Shown piece by piece: positions 44,966-55,945 of a stretch of 64,000 nucleotides of DNA. Where the stretch lies: positions 4,314,929-4,378,928 of the forward strand of contig NC_039362.1 of the NCBI RefSeq assembly GCF_003573695.1, written 5' to 3'. A program made the position numbers and the translations under genes. Within the stretch, counting starts at the first letter, position 1, and each line of letters starts with the position of its first letter. The stretch comes from Papaver somniferum (Eukaryota > Streptophyta > Magnoliopsida > Ranunculales > Papaveraceae). The notes beneath the pieces were generated by a model that saw only the letters and a program-made list of their open reading frames with translations, was not told the DNA's origin and ran no database searches.

Positions 44966-45024
44966 TTTTTTTCACGAAAATCTAGGAACGACTCTTTTTT
45001 TTGAAAGATATAGCCGTTGTAAAA

Positions 45025-47226
45025 CTATATTCTATATATACCTACATGTTTTTTCATATTCTCTAATTCTTTCAACTTAAGTGGTTGAATTATCGGTTGA
45101 CATTTTTTCCTCACATTGCACCATATGTGAAACGTACAAAGAAAATTGAATACATCCGGAAATACCTTCTTAATAGCATACATCAACGATGAATCTTGAT
45201 CGGAAACGAACACTTTAGGAAGAGCACCCTCCCGTAAGATTAACTTCAATTGTTCTAACCCCCAAACATAACTCTCTTTCTTCTCGTTTTTCATGAAACA
45301 AAAAGCCACGGTGAACGGTGCCTTTGTCGAAGTATGCCCCACAATGTTCATCAACGGCATCTCATATTTATTAGTCTTGTACGTGCAATCCAATATAATA
45401 ACTTGTGGGAAGCATAGAGCCAATTGGGCGCATTCCGGGTGGGCAAGGAAAAGGTGTGTGACTTGACCGAAGTCATCCAACTTCTTTTGGCAAGCGTAGT
45501 TATTCTTCACCCCTAACCACATTACTTGTTGCATCACCATCCTACCTTGCAAATTGAGTATTCTAATCTTTTGTCTTGCACTGTAGATAGTTTGCATAGT
45601 CGACTTGTTATTGTTGTTGCTAAGAATCCTAGAAGGTGGCAAACGTGCTCGTGTCATTTTATCCACTTCTAGCATCTCGTCGGGTTTGAGTCGCGCTACT
45701 TTCGCATGTCCATGAAGGTCTTTGGGACGTGGGTGGTTATGACGACAATCCATATCTTTATTCATTATCCAATATTGATCTTCTTTGTTCATGGACTTAT
45801 TCTTGAGGTTGAAAACGATCTTGAAAGGGCAATTTCTTTTCTTCGTCTTCGTCCTATTCTTTCTCCCGGTCTTCCCAACGTATACAGTACCCTTTTTAAC
45901 CTTGCTAGCGCCGGTTCCACTACGCTCACAAATCATTTCAAACCGATCCCATCGGCTTTGTTGTCCTTTAACTAGTACACAATTTATCTTCATCACGTGT
46001 TCCTCAAGCCAATCTAGAACTTCTGGTTTAGTTTTCCATATTTACGTTCATTCCAAAACAAGTAATTAGTAAGCAAAACTTTGGAATATTCCGACAACAT
46101 TAAGGTAAGCAAAAGGTTCTTACATACCAAATCATTTTGGAAGTGATCCTTGGTATCCTCGTGAATTATTTCTACTGGATCAGGTTGATTTTCCATGGGT
46201 CCAAGCACGATCTACAAAGAATATCACAAGGTTAAACACTAGAAAGGGAATATAATAAAAAGGTTCGGCGCATTCGATAATCACATTATGTGTCGAACTA
46301 TAAACATTTAGAGGTTTCGGCTTGTACGATATCCTCAATATGTGCCGAACCACAAACAATATTTTAACCCAAAAATTAACAAATGCATGTTCGGCTCAGA
46401 AGATAATCATATTATGTGCCGAACCTTGGACATAAGAGGTTTCGGCTTGTACGATATCCTCAATATGTGCCGAACCTCGAACAATATTTTAACCCAAAAA
46501 TTTACAAATTTATGTTCGGCTCAGAAGATAATCATATTATGTGCCGAACCTTGGACATAAGAGGTTTCGGCTTATACGATATCCTCAATATGTGCCGAAC
46601 CTCGAACAATATTTTAACCCAAAAATTTACAAATTTATGTTCGGCTCATACTATAATCAAATTATGTGTCGAACCTTGAACATAAGAGGTTTCGGCTGAT
46701 ACGATATTCTCCATATGTGCCGAACCAGTAACAATATTTCAACCCAGAAATTAAAAAATTATGTTCGGCACATACGATTTTGGATATGTAAGCCGAATTA
46801 GTAATGATTCTATTCCGGGCTATTCAGGATGTTGTTCGGCTTACTATGAAACTTTCATATAAGCCGAACTAGTGTCTAGCAAAAGGGTTGTAATTGGAAA
46901 TTATAGGTCCGGCGCATGCAGTAAACAGATTCAGTAAGCCGAACCGTTCATCAATGGTAGATTCGGCTCATAGATGTGAGCTGAACCTCAACCTGTTTCG
47001 CCGAACCATGATTCAAAAAACCTAACTTTTGATAATTGAGAGCTATAGAAGTGAGATTAAGTATAAGATATAAGTGTACCTGTGTATTAGAAGAATTGGG
47101 TTCCTCATCAATGTATTCATCATCAGGATTTGGCTCATAAAAATCATCATCTTGAGTTTGTGTTTGAGTTTGAGCTTGAGTTTGAGTGGGTGTAAAATCA
47201 TTCTCATAATCTAAGAAATCAGCCAT
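45025..47226 (-). pseudogene. FAR1/MULE-type transposase gene, truncated
   Basis: Exon 1 (47080-47226) starts MADFLDYENDF and is Thr/Gln-rich then acidic. Exon 2 (46128-46211) encodes VLGPMENQPDPVEIIHEDT. Exon 3 (45025 to about 46022) carries the enzyme. From Met 45996: a FAR1-type Zn/DNA-binding region with C23, C56, H86 and H88. The MULE domain has ILDCTYKTNKYEMPL (Asp203), KESYVWGLEQLK, VFVSDQDSSLMYAI (Asp266/268) and LCTFHIWCNV (C287, H290). The frame ends soon after, so the final catalytic Glu region and SWIM finger are missing. The exon 2 to exon 3 join is off by one base with any visible acceptor. The copy is probably inactive. The second intron's sequence is repeat-free, while intron 1 is repeat-filled. 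Confidence 0.75.
46258..46990. repeat. Tandem TTCGGC/GCCGAA modules, first intron of transposase gene
   Basis: About a dozen modules. From 46311 they form a higher-order tandem unit of 125 bp (starts 46311, 46436, 46561, 46686), each with two modules: TTTCGGCTTGTACGATATCC...GTGCCGAACC and GTTCGGCTCAGAAGATAATC...GTGCCGAACC. The spacer is CAATATTTTAACCCAAAAAT. Diverged single modules extend to about 46990. Nearly all lie in the intron 46212-47079, which starts at the end of exon 1. Confidence 0.85.
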
Positions 47227-47564
47227 TTCTGGATCATTGTTGTAGTTGATGTGTATTTTCCTAGGTTTTTAGATGAATGATGACCCTCCTCATCCTCCAT
47301 TGAATCAAGAATTAAATTTTTCTCACTTTCTCCTTCTCTTTCTCTCCTTCTTAACCAAACCAAAACTTTGATTTTTTTTCCTCAAATTTTTCATCTAAAC
47401 AACTCTTATAATTCTGAAAATTATCTTAATCACTAAACAAAATATTTAATCACTAATCAAGATTATTAACACTAATACGTAAAGGGCAGATTTGCCATTA
47501 AAAAAATTTGGGTTAAGGGGTTATCTGATTTTGCTATTCAACAACCTTTTTTTGTCTTCATTCA

Positions 47565-47593
47565 GTATGCCTTGAAAGATTTTGTTATGCCCA
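47565..47593. repeat. MULE right terminal inverted repeat
   Basis: GTATGCCTTGAAAG then ATTTTGTTATGCCCA, the imperfect reverse complement of 42974-43002. Confidence 0.65.
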
Positions 47594-47613
47594 ATATTAT
47601 GCTTCAAAATTAT

Positions 47614-47903
47614 TTGGTTTTTTGTTGGGTTGTACGTGGGCTCTTACAATAGCATTGTTGGTAGTCTTTGGACTATAGGGTATGCCCTTTTTCTGTAAAG
47701 GTGCATAGTTTGTTATGGACTTGTTCATGGGGTTGGTTGGGGGCTTCTTACTGCACGTAAGTAGTATTTGTTGGGCTGATCTTTGAGCTGGGAGTGCCTT
47801 TTTGGTGTAGATGTGCATATTTGGAGGTGGAAAGTCTGTTTTCCTCCTTGTCTCCTCTGTACCAAGAAAAAATAAAAATATATATATATGTTTAATTGTA
47901 TTG
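47614..47903. other. Unassigned
   Basis: T/G-rich sequence with an (AT)n tract near 47876-47889. No gene seen. Confidence 0.4.
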
Positions 47904-49440
47904 TGGTAGGACTAGAAACCTACTATAATATACCGCAAGTGCACTGCGTCTATAAGTAGACAATGGTAAATACGGGTCGATCCTACGGGGAGCCGGGTTG
48001 GTGAAACTAAATTTCTAAGGTTTTACTTCTACTAATTTAGATCAACAGGGGTTTGTCGATGCGACGAGAATATGAATTGAGTATAAGATACAAAACAAAA
48101 ACAAAGATAAAGATGTTTATGGTTTCAAATCCACCATCTAAATACTTAAAAAACCCTAATTTGATATATTAGTTCTCTTTTAATCAAGAAGCTATAGAAG
48201 TTCTAGCCTCAAACTACCTTGAAGAAGTGATAAATCACTTGCACAAATGGATGAATTAACCTCAAGCTAAAAATCTGTCAAACCCAAGCATTGGTTGTCT
48301 TGTTACGGCACAACCAATCAAAGACTGAACTATAAGTGTCAATTCCTTGCATTACCTATCTGTTTAAGGCATATGTAATCACAAATTGAACTAAATCAGT
48401 TTACAAAGATTGAATACACATCAAAGAATTGATCAAACTACCAAGGATGCATGACGTACAAGGTGAGAGTAAATTGATATGAATTCATAGATTAAATCAT
48501 GTTTTTCAATATAAATTCATGGAGAAAAAGTAAACCAACTCAGGCAATTTTATTTATTAAGGTGGTTTCATCTCCACCACAGTGAGAAACTGAAAATAAA
48601 CAACCTAAATTACTACTACAACTTGGTGCACCGGTTACTCCGGGCTTGGGTTTCTCTCTACAATCCCCTCTCTATTTACACATCAATTTTTCCCAAAATT
48701 GGGTTCGATTTGGCAACACATACAATGAAATTTAGGAATTGAGATGTCAATAACTCACCAAATGGTACATAACAACTGATTTGTGCTCTATTGCATTGAA
48801 CTACGTCATTATCATCAGGACCATACTGTTGTTGAGGGAGTTCCAGAGTTGTTTCGTACGTCAATCTTCTCTTCACTCACAATTTCAGATTTTTTCTCTT
48901 TTGAAACTCAATAAATGGTACTGTGAATTGAGTGTATGGGAAGAGAGATACATGGAGAGGTGAACTGAGTGATTTGACTATAAAGAGAGTAGGTAATTTA
49001 AGGGTGATGAATCATTCATGGCTGGACAGTTGAAAAATGGAAGAGAAATGGTGCAGTTGAAAGAGCATCGGCGATGGTTTCAGAAGATATGTTTTTCTAT
49101 TATTTTTTTCTTCTTCTGATTTTTAGAATGAAAAGAGAAAGTGAAAAGGGGGTTACTTTGGTGTTAGGTATGTTTAGCTTGTTTAGATGTTCACGGGTGA
49201 GATTTGTTGACTTCTTTGACTTCACACATGACTGGAGCACTTAGAGCATTGATCAGTCTTGATAAATTTTGCAATCCTTGACCACAACTATTTGTTCCAT
49301 CACCATACAACTCCCTTGCGTTGCGTTGAGACATTCTCACTTCCTCTTGCGCTCCCTGTACAGTCTCGCTCACCTCTTGTTCACCATTTAGTCAACCACC
49401 TAAAACACAACACAAAAAGAGATTATTTAGATAAAATTAC
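47904..49440 (-). repeat. LTR fragment, same general class as 26600 and 57255 elements
   Basis: It starts TGGTAGGAC like the other LTRs. Soon after comes ACCGCAAGTGCACTGCG...ACGGGTCGATCC, the clause seen at 57313-57362. Text resembling the other LTRs continues (TTTCTCTACCA, CCCAAAATTGGGTTCG). No primer site or polypurine tract is attached, so it is a solo or truncated LTR. The right edge is uncertain. Confidence 0.5.
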
Positions 49441-49639
49441 CCATTAAAGGAGATGTGCTCATGATACAAGATTTGTCGCAAAATAGAACATGAAGGCATT
49501 AAAGATGTGATAAAAGATAACAAAAAGATCCAGAAATATGCATTATTAGGCATCGATCATATTGGTACTGCTAAATCAATACATGATAAGGAGTTTATTG
49601 GATTAAACAGAAGAGCCTTTGTATAACTCATATCAATGA
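49441..49639. other. Unassigned
   Basis: No gene or clear repeat was identified. It could be the continuation of either neighbouring LTR fragment. Confidence 0.35.
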
Positions 49640-50217
49640 GATTTAATAGAGTTGTTACTGAACAAATTTGTTGTTCCTTTACTGTTTGGAATATGAACCA
49701 AAGAAATTATTCCAGTGCGTGCACTTACTGAATGTCGGAAGCGCAGGTATACTGAAGAAACTAGGTGAACTATAGGTTTAGTTGCTTGGTCTAAATTATA
49801 CGAAGTTGGTTTGATTTTGTATAGCGGCTTAATTCTGAGAGTATTCAATTCTGGACTAGGTCCGGGGTTTTTCTGCATTTGCGGTTTCCTCGTTAACAAA
49901 ATCTTGCTATGTCATTTGCTTTTGTTTTCCGCAATTGTAATTGTTGATATTATAATATAAATTAAATTACACAAACATTAACTCTGTATTACTTGATAGT
50001 GATCCTATAGAGTTTGTTTAAGTCCGAACCTATTATCAAGTAATCACACTTTGATTGTTGGATTGTCTCGATCTCGTATCCATAGACGATCATACAAGTG
50101 TGAATACCGATTCGTTGTATTGTCTAGACTTAGTCCATAGACAATCACTTTCGGTAAGAGGACTTATAGGTGGAAAAGTTTAATATTGTGGTATATTTGG
50201 GTACCCTCGTCTTTTCA
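49640..50217 (+). repeat. Partial copia LTR, relative of the 4112 and 7515 family
   Basis: The clause TATAGCGGCTTAATTCTGAG...TCTGGACTAGGTCCGGGGTTTTTCTGCATTTGCGGTTTCCTCGTTAACAAAA closely matches the R/U5 region near 5849-5924 and 8606-8690. The end CTCGTCTTTTCA parallels the TTTTCA ends of that family. Only the 3' half is present. No primer site follows. Confidence 0.55.
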
Positions 50218-51595
50218 GTTGTACTTAGTATAATGATATACTCGATTAAATTTTATATCCTCGGGGAACTTGTTAGCTACATATAACTCAGCGCCAACGC
50301 AACGCCATTGGAATGGTATAACGAATGTAATCATGTATTAAACGTAACCATTGACATAAGTATGTTTTATCCCTGCAAAGACAAAAAAAAGGAATGCTAA
50401 AGAAACTCCAATCCAAAGGTTGTTGATTATCAAGGAAAAATAATCTCTTCTCCAACGAAAGTAATCAGGGGGAGATATGGTAGATTATTTTCTAAGTCAT
50501 TACTGATATTCATTTTCGAAAAGTACATTACTAAAACGACTGTCTGGAACAACTCTGAAAGTAATCAGGGGGAGATGTCGACATTAGGGGGAGGATCCAA
50601 GAATTTGATGTCGACATATTTTACTTCAAAATTGAAGTTGTGTTGTACTCTTTTTCCCTTGAATCGAGAATAGTTTTTCTTAAAGGATTTTGTTACTCGA
50701 CAAGGTTTTTAGCGAGATAACACTAAAAACATCAAGTATATTGAACGTTGATGACATAAAGATCGTGTTGATATTGCTGAAAATATCTGAATCAAAGAAA
50801 TGAAACACGATAGTCTGTTAAGCAACGTAGCTTCCAAAATCAATAACATGGTCTTATAAACATTCAAGTCATCAAAGTAAAGTGTGATAAACTCCTTTTG
50901 ATTGCATTAGACTAATCCAAATTTTCTGACATCACTGGGGGCATCTAATGGTGTATTGAAATATATTCCTTCACCGAGGTTGCTTTTTCCCACAGGGTTT
51001 TGTTACTCGGAAATGTTTTTAATGAGACAACAACAAACATCGGGAATATAATTTCCCATCTAAGACTATTGTCTTTCCCACAAGGTTTTTCTGCCTTACA
51101 GGTTATAAAGTAACTAGTCAACTTCAACGGAGCAAAGTGATTATCTAAAATGGGTCACCTTTACTTGTATCTATCACGTAGTACTATTTTCCCTTCCTCA
51201 AGGTTTTATCCCCCAGGGTTTTACTTGCCAAGGTTTTAATGAGGCAACGTATACGCATCCAACTATGTTCTAAGTTTACTTAATATTGTACTCTTTTTCT
51301 TTAGTTCAGGTTTTGTCCCTATGGGTTATCCAGACGAAGTTTTAACGATGAAATTAACTTAGACTCGGCGATCTTCTGAAGATCGTATTACATGTGATAA
51401 ACTGTATGTAAAATATGAGACAACATGTGAAGAGTTGTACCAGGATTTTATCCCACTGGAATTTTCTTTGTCAAAGTTTTAATGAACGACACTTGATTTC
51501 AACACAAGTCATCAAGGAAACAACGATACTTAAAGAAGTACATTCGAAGCACTATATGCGAAACACGGAGTTCCATTGGACCGTAAAAGGGGGAG
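50218..51595 (+). mobile_element. 3' non-coding interior of another copia element
   Basis: No domain is coded. It ends in a polypurine tract (AAAAGGGGGAG, 51585-51595) before a short LTR. Degenerate repeats of a CTCTTTTTCCCTT...GGTTTTGTTACTCG/TCCCACAGGGTTTT...AATGAGGCAA clause recur near 50650, 50970, 51070, 51185, 51290 and 51440. Such repeats are known downstream of RNase H in several plant copia lineages. Three additional purine tracts (50467, 50567, 50586) resemble the polypurine tract. Confidence 0.55.
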
Positions 51596-51741
51596 TGTTG
51601 TAGGGCCTATAGTTCATAGATGTGCGACCCGGCTAGGGTTCACCATTTCCACGTATATATATATCCATGTAACCCTATTACGATTATGAATAAAAACTCT
51701 ATGCCTCTGTATCTTCCTTGTATTCCGACTGGAATGCTGCA
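51596..51741 (+). repeat. Short copia 3' LTR
   Basis: It starts TGTTGTAGGGCCTATAG after the polypurine tract, contains CTAGGGTTCACC...TATATATATCC and AATAAAAACTCTATGCC, and ends near GGAATGCTGCA. The right boundary is inferred. A MITE lies about 12 bp downstream. Confidence 0.5.
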
Positions 51742-51755
51742 AATAGTATATTATA

Positions 51756-51863
51756 CTCCCTCCGTTTCTGAAAAAGTGATACTTTTATTTTTTTAATTCG
51801 GTCTATTTTTAGGTTAAAATAAAAAAAATAAAAGTATCACTTTTTTTCCAAAAACAGAGGGAA
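51756..51863. mobile_element. Stowaway-like MITE
   Basis: 108 bp flanked by TA (51754-51755 and 51864-51865), starting CTCCCTCCGTTTC and ending in its near complement CAGAGGGAA. The body is a long near-perfect hairpin (AAGTGATACTTTTATTTTTT paired with its complement). CTCCCTCCGT termini with TA duplication are typical of Tc1/mariner-derived Stowaway MITEs. Confidence 0.85.
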
Positions 51864-51865
51864 TA

Positions 51866-53414
51866 TATTGTAGTGCAGATAATTCATATAGTGTTAATGA
51901 TAAAGGTTATAAAAACGGTAAAATAGGAAATATATATTGTGACACACTCGAGGATTAGGGCAATATCCTATTTTGTCACATAGTGAATTTGGGCTACACG
52001 AGAATAGCGCAACCCAATTTCATATATAGCAAGTTTGTGGCCGTCTATGTTTTTGCTAAGGTCGACTGTGTGAATCAGATTATGGTTTTCTTTCTTTGCT
52101 GCTGCGCCATAAATCATGGTTCTTGTCATCTCTGCTCACAGGTATGCTTTTCTCTCGTCTGGGATACATGTTTTTTTACTGCTTCAAAAATAAAAATAGG
52201 ATTTGATTATGCATTTCCATCTTCAAGTTTTCTTCAACCTAATCTTATTCGATCAAAGTAGAGCTAATTAAAGTAATTTGCTATTCAGTTTATGCTAAAC
52301 ACAATCAAGTACAGCATTAAAAAGCTTCAATTCAATCAAACAAAAAATCCTTCATACTGATCGAATTGTATGAATTTTGAATGAAATAAATCAATCTAAG
52401 TTTCCAATTTTTGTGAATTAGGATTATCAGAGAAGGTATGCCATGAAACGGCAATTAGAAGTTCAGGATTTACTTATTTATACCATGAAACATGATCAAT
52501 TTGAAGAAATTCGAATTGAAAAGAAAGATTTTATAGTCGATCGGGTGAAGAAGACGACTATCCATACGTACAAACCCAACTTAGAAACTCGGATCTATCT
52601 CTTCAATTGAGCTTAAATTCAATGGATTCCATTGGTCAACAAACACCTTCCTATATCCCAACCAGCACCATTTCTAGGCTTTTTACGTCAAAGTTATAGA
52701 AATTAAGTTGATGAATTTAATATTGCAAATTAGTGTACATACTTGAGCGGAGCCAACTCTGGACATGGGTGAACAATTGCCCACCCTTGAATGAGCACTT
52801 TCTGCTGGATTTTCAAATTTCAAAACCCGATTTGAAAACTAAGTGATGTTTGCCCCATAGAAAGTCCAGGTCTGATTATTTTTTTGCTTTTGCCTTCTCC
52901 CTCTTGAACTTCTGGCTCCATTCCTGCATATCAATATCTATTCTACCAGGGATCAATATCTGTAATTTTCGGTCAGATAATTATTATAGCAGTTCATAGT
53001 AATTTATAAAAATAATTTTTTTTTACTAGCCTTAAGTAGCTGGTTAAGTGATTTCTATTTTTAGTGCCGTCTCTACCTAGATTGGGTAGTAGGGTGTTGT
53101 AGTGAAGTTATGGGTTTGTTCAAGTAGAATATAATTTATAATTCGAATTGGGACTAACTGGTGTGCTTTTAGGTGAATTGTGTAAGTGCAAATGAAGTTT
53201 TATAATTTATAATTTGTTGGAAAGGAATAGTTTTGGTTGGTTTTAATGTTAGTTTTTGGTTTGAGGAAGTGATAAAATTCGTTTATAAAAAGCATTTGAG
53301 CTTCCTTTTGGGACACGTACTTATTGTTTCGTCGTTCATAAATTTGGCTAGTTAGGATTGTTATCATTCGTTTGTTTGCTGCTTACATATGCATATAATA
53401 TATGCTTTTTTCAG
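51866..53414. other. Upstream region of coiled-coil gene
   Basis: No supported gene. A short frame near 52443 (MKRQLEVQDLLIYTMK...) ends after about 55 codons. Exons of the following gene could lie here, since its first supported exon begins at an acceptor (53414). Confidence 0.3.
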
Positions 53415-53421
53415 GGATATT

Positions 53422-55374
53422 ATGATGGGTGTTGTGGATAGATGGGAAACTTCCCCACCAGAAGAAAAAGACCAAGTCCTACAATTATTTGTTGATGATG
53501 TACAACTCAATCTAAACAATCTTGCATATGAATCTAAGGATGATTTACTTGCAGATTTGGAAATCATCAAAGTAAATAAAATCATATATCCCCAATTCTT
53601 AAGCTATAAGGTTGTGATGTGCTTAATCTTGTCAAATCTAATTATTTTCCTCTTCATAACAGAAGCTTAATTCAATATTCGAACCTCAAAGAATGAAGCA
53701 CCAAGAAGATATCTGCAATGTTCTACTTGATCAAACCAGAGCAATGCAGGGAATACTCAAGGTTAGATTTAAATTTTGAAATCCTGTCGTCTGTCCGCCC
53801 CATCTCTCATCCATCTCTGTTATGAGCTATTTTACTGTAGCAATGTTGCAGTGATGAGTGTTGTCTCTCACCAACGTCCTCATTTTGATGAAATTTTAAT
53901 TTGAATGACTTCAGTGCTTAGCTAGCAACCTCTTGGTTTTAACCAATTTCCTGTCTATTTATGGCTTTGTTAGGCAGAATTGAATTCTTCTTTAGTTGGC
54001 TATCCCAAACAAACCCCATCATCCGCCCATTTTGATGGTGTCTGAATATCAGTTTGGTTACAGTTTGGGTTTACATGCAAAAATCTATTCCATCTGATTT
54101 ATTTTCTTTATAGCTGCTAAGCCATTCTCGGTGGTTTGGAAACCTCTACATAACCATACCTCTCTATTCTTTACCTCAAGCTCTGTTGATTTGATACCAA
54201 AATAATACGAGTAAATGCTTTCTGCGACTGAGTTCGAATATTGACCCTTGCTGCTTCTTAGAGACCACATACCCCAATGATTCCCCAAAAGATTACCCGG
54301 AGTCCTATTACCACCAGCTGGAACACAGACTGTGTTGATTTTCGTTTTATCTCCTGGTCTGAGTCTGGAAAAATGCACCTTCATCTATGCGTCTTAGAGA
54401 CTATATCTAGCTCTTTGGTTACATTTAAGATCCTTCACATCACGTGATGATGAGTTCATGATGTGTGATGACAGTGTTTGCAAACCTAACTGAGCTTTGA
54501 AGGCAATCCATGACTGATAACCCCTTCCTTCCTCTTGCATTTCAATTGTTCTCTGTTTCTCAAAGTTTCCTTTGGTGATGTCAAGCTATTTCTCTCCAGC
54601 CAGATGGTTTCTCTCCCTGGGTACATTTTTCTGAAGATGTTCTTATTAAACTGGTACAAATTGCTGTCATGTATAAATTTTTTTCTTCTGAAGTTGTTCA
54701 TATTTACCATCTTAAGGAATTAAACATAAGATTTGGATAATTCCACCTAAATTCATGTTTAGCTTTACTTAGTACAAGTATGATAAATCTATGTTGTTTA
54801 TTAATATGGGTTCTCTGAATTTGAAACAGATACAACTTCTAATGGCAGATATGTTAAGCTCAGGAAAAGGCAAAGAAATTAAGAAGTGGATGAAACAGAA
54901 GATGGAGGATGCTGGAAGCAAAGAGGATATTTCAAAGTATCTATACCGTTCCGAAGAAAAGGAACAGTCTTTAATTTATTCATTACAGGAAATGGGAGCC
55001 GAGGTTGAAAATCTAAAGAAAGCCAAGCTAGTGGATAAGAGTCGGGGTTTCATAATAGGAAAATGTCACTCGACGAAGACCGAGACAAAGAAAGACAGGC
55101 TCGCCCTAAAGAAAAAATATTCGGTACTAACGGGGGATTAATACTAAATGTTAAATCCTTTTTTTTTTTTTTTTCCTGTTTGATGTTTTCCTTGTAAAAA
55201 GTACAAATATGACTGTTTGTTTATGCATGACAGCATTTGCAGGAGCAATTGAAATGCGCATCATCTGAGTATACTAAGTTATGTGGAATCGAGCTTCCGT
55301 TTGAGGAACACAGTAGAAACGTACGGCAATGCCTCAGGCGATTGAAGGAGAGAGTTGAATGTCAATTGTACTAA
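53422..55374 (+). CDS. Unrecognised four-exon gene, coiled-coil-type protein
   Basis: Exons 53415-53571, 53663-53761, 54830-55123 and 55234-55374 all have GT-AG borders and join in phase 0. From the ATG at 53422 they give 227 residues. The first exon is preceded by TTTTTTCAG, so an upstream leader exon is likely. The sequence starts MMGVVDRWETSPPEEKDQV and is charged and helical throughout (LLADLEIIK, KEIKKWMKQKMEDAG, SLQEMGAEVENLKKAKL). It ends with KKYSHLQEQLKCASSEYTK and HSRNVRQCLRRLKERVECQLY. It looks like a small structural coiled-coil protein, kinetochore/cytoskeletal in style, but no family was recognised. No transposon signature, so it is probably a host gene. The intron from 53762 to 54829 is long and unremarkable. 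Confidence 0.55.
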
Positions 55375-55945
55375 ATACGTATGTACAACCAAGCTTATGT
55401 ACTAAGTTATATGTGGAATGTACTAAGTTATGTTAAACCAAGCTTTCTATACTAAGTTGCTTCCATTCGATGATTCCAGAGGGATGCATTACATGTGGGA
55501 TGAACCGAGAAATGTTGAATTTGGTTCGTATGTTTAATTAATCTGAATTATCTTAATGTTGATGGTGACTAGCAAAATACATAAGATATGGGCCTGGTTA
55601 ATTATTTTAAGGTTTCGGAATTATTGATAGTTTGGTGTAATTAGTGTGTTCTGGTCCTGCTTACCGGGAAGTTTATATGTAAAGTGTGAGACCCCGCCAC
55701 TCTCAAAAACTTAATGTTTGTTTCGTTACTTTTTCTAGCATCAGAAATCAAGCGAGAAGAGTCCAAATTTTAAGCAGACCCCCTCTCCTTTTCTCTCTCA
55801 ACGGTTATTTTCCTCCAATTATTTTATTTTTTATTTAACTCAGTGAATCTGAGTAATAAAAATGCATCTCATATTTTCATTAGATCTGACGTAACTTTAA
55901 ACATATTGGCATCTCATAGTTTTGTTTCTTCGGCCATATCTCTAA
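55375..55945. other. 3' flank, unassigned
   Basis: Probable 3' UTR (the clause ACTAAGTTATRTGGAATG is repeated near 55400-55430) and intergenic sequence. No gene seen. Confidence 0.35.

Larger units (their letters stand above)
42954..47613. mobile_element. Two-gene MULE with repeat-filled introns
   Basis: The termini are imperfect inverted repeats: TGGGCAT....CTTTCAAGGCATAC starts at 42974 and its complement ends at 47593. Weaker similarity extends about 20 bp further out, so the outer ends are approximate. A convincing 9-bp target duplication was not found. Two genes start near the two ends and converge: a small gene on the plus strand (43252-44530) and a FAR1/MULE transposase gene on the minus strand (45025-47226). 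TTCGGC/GCCGAA inverted-repeat modules fill both first introns and the intergenic space. The convergent layout is like maize MuDR. Confidence 0.7.

Noticed and set aside
43500..46990. CRISPR-like regular repeats with hairpins
   Set aside because: Plant nuclear context, repeats inside introns of a MULE, variable unit length and no unique spacers of uniform size.
42945..47620. 9-bp target duplication GTATTTGGG / TTATTTGGT for the MULE
   Set aside because: Two mismatches, and placement depends on uncertain outer ends of the terminal repeats.
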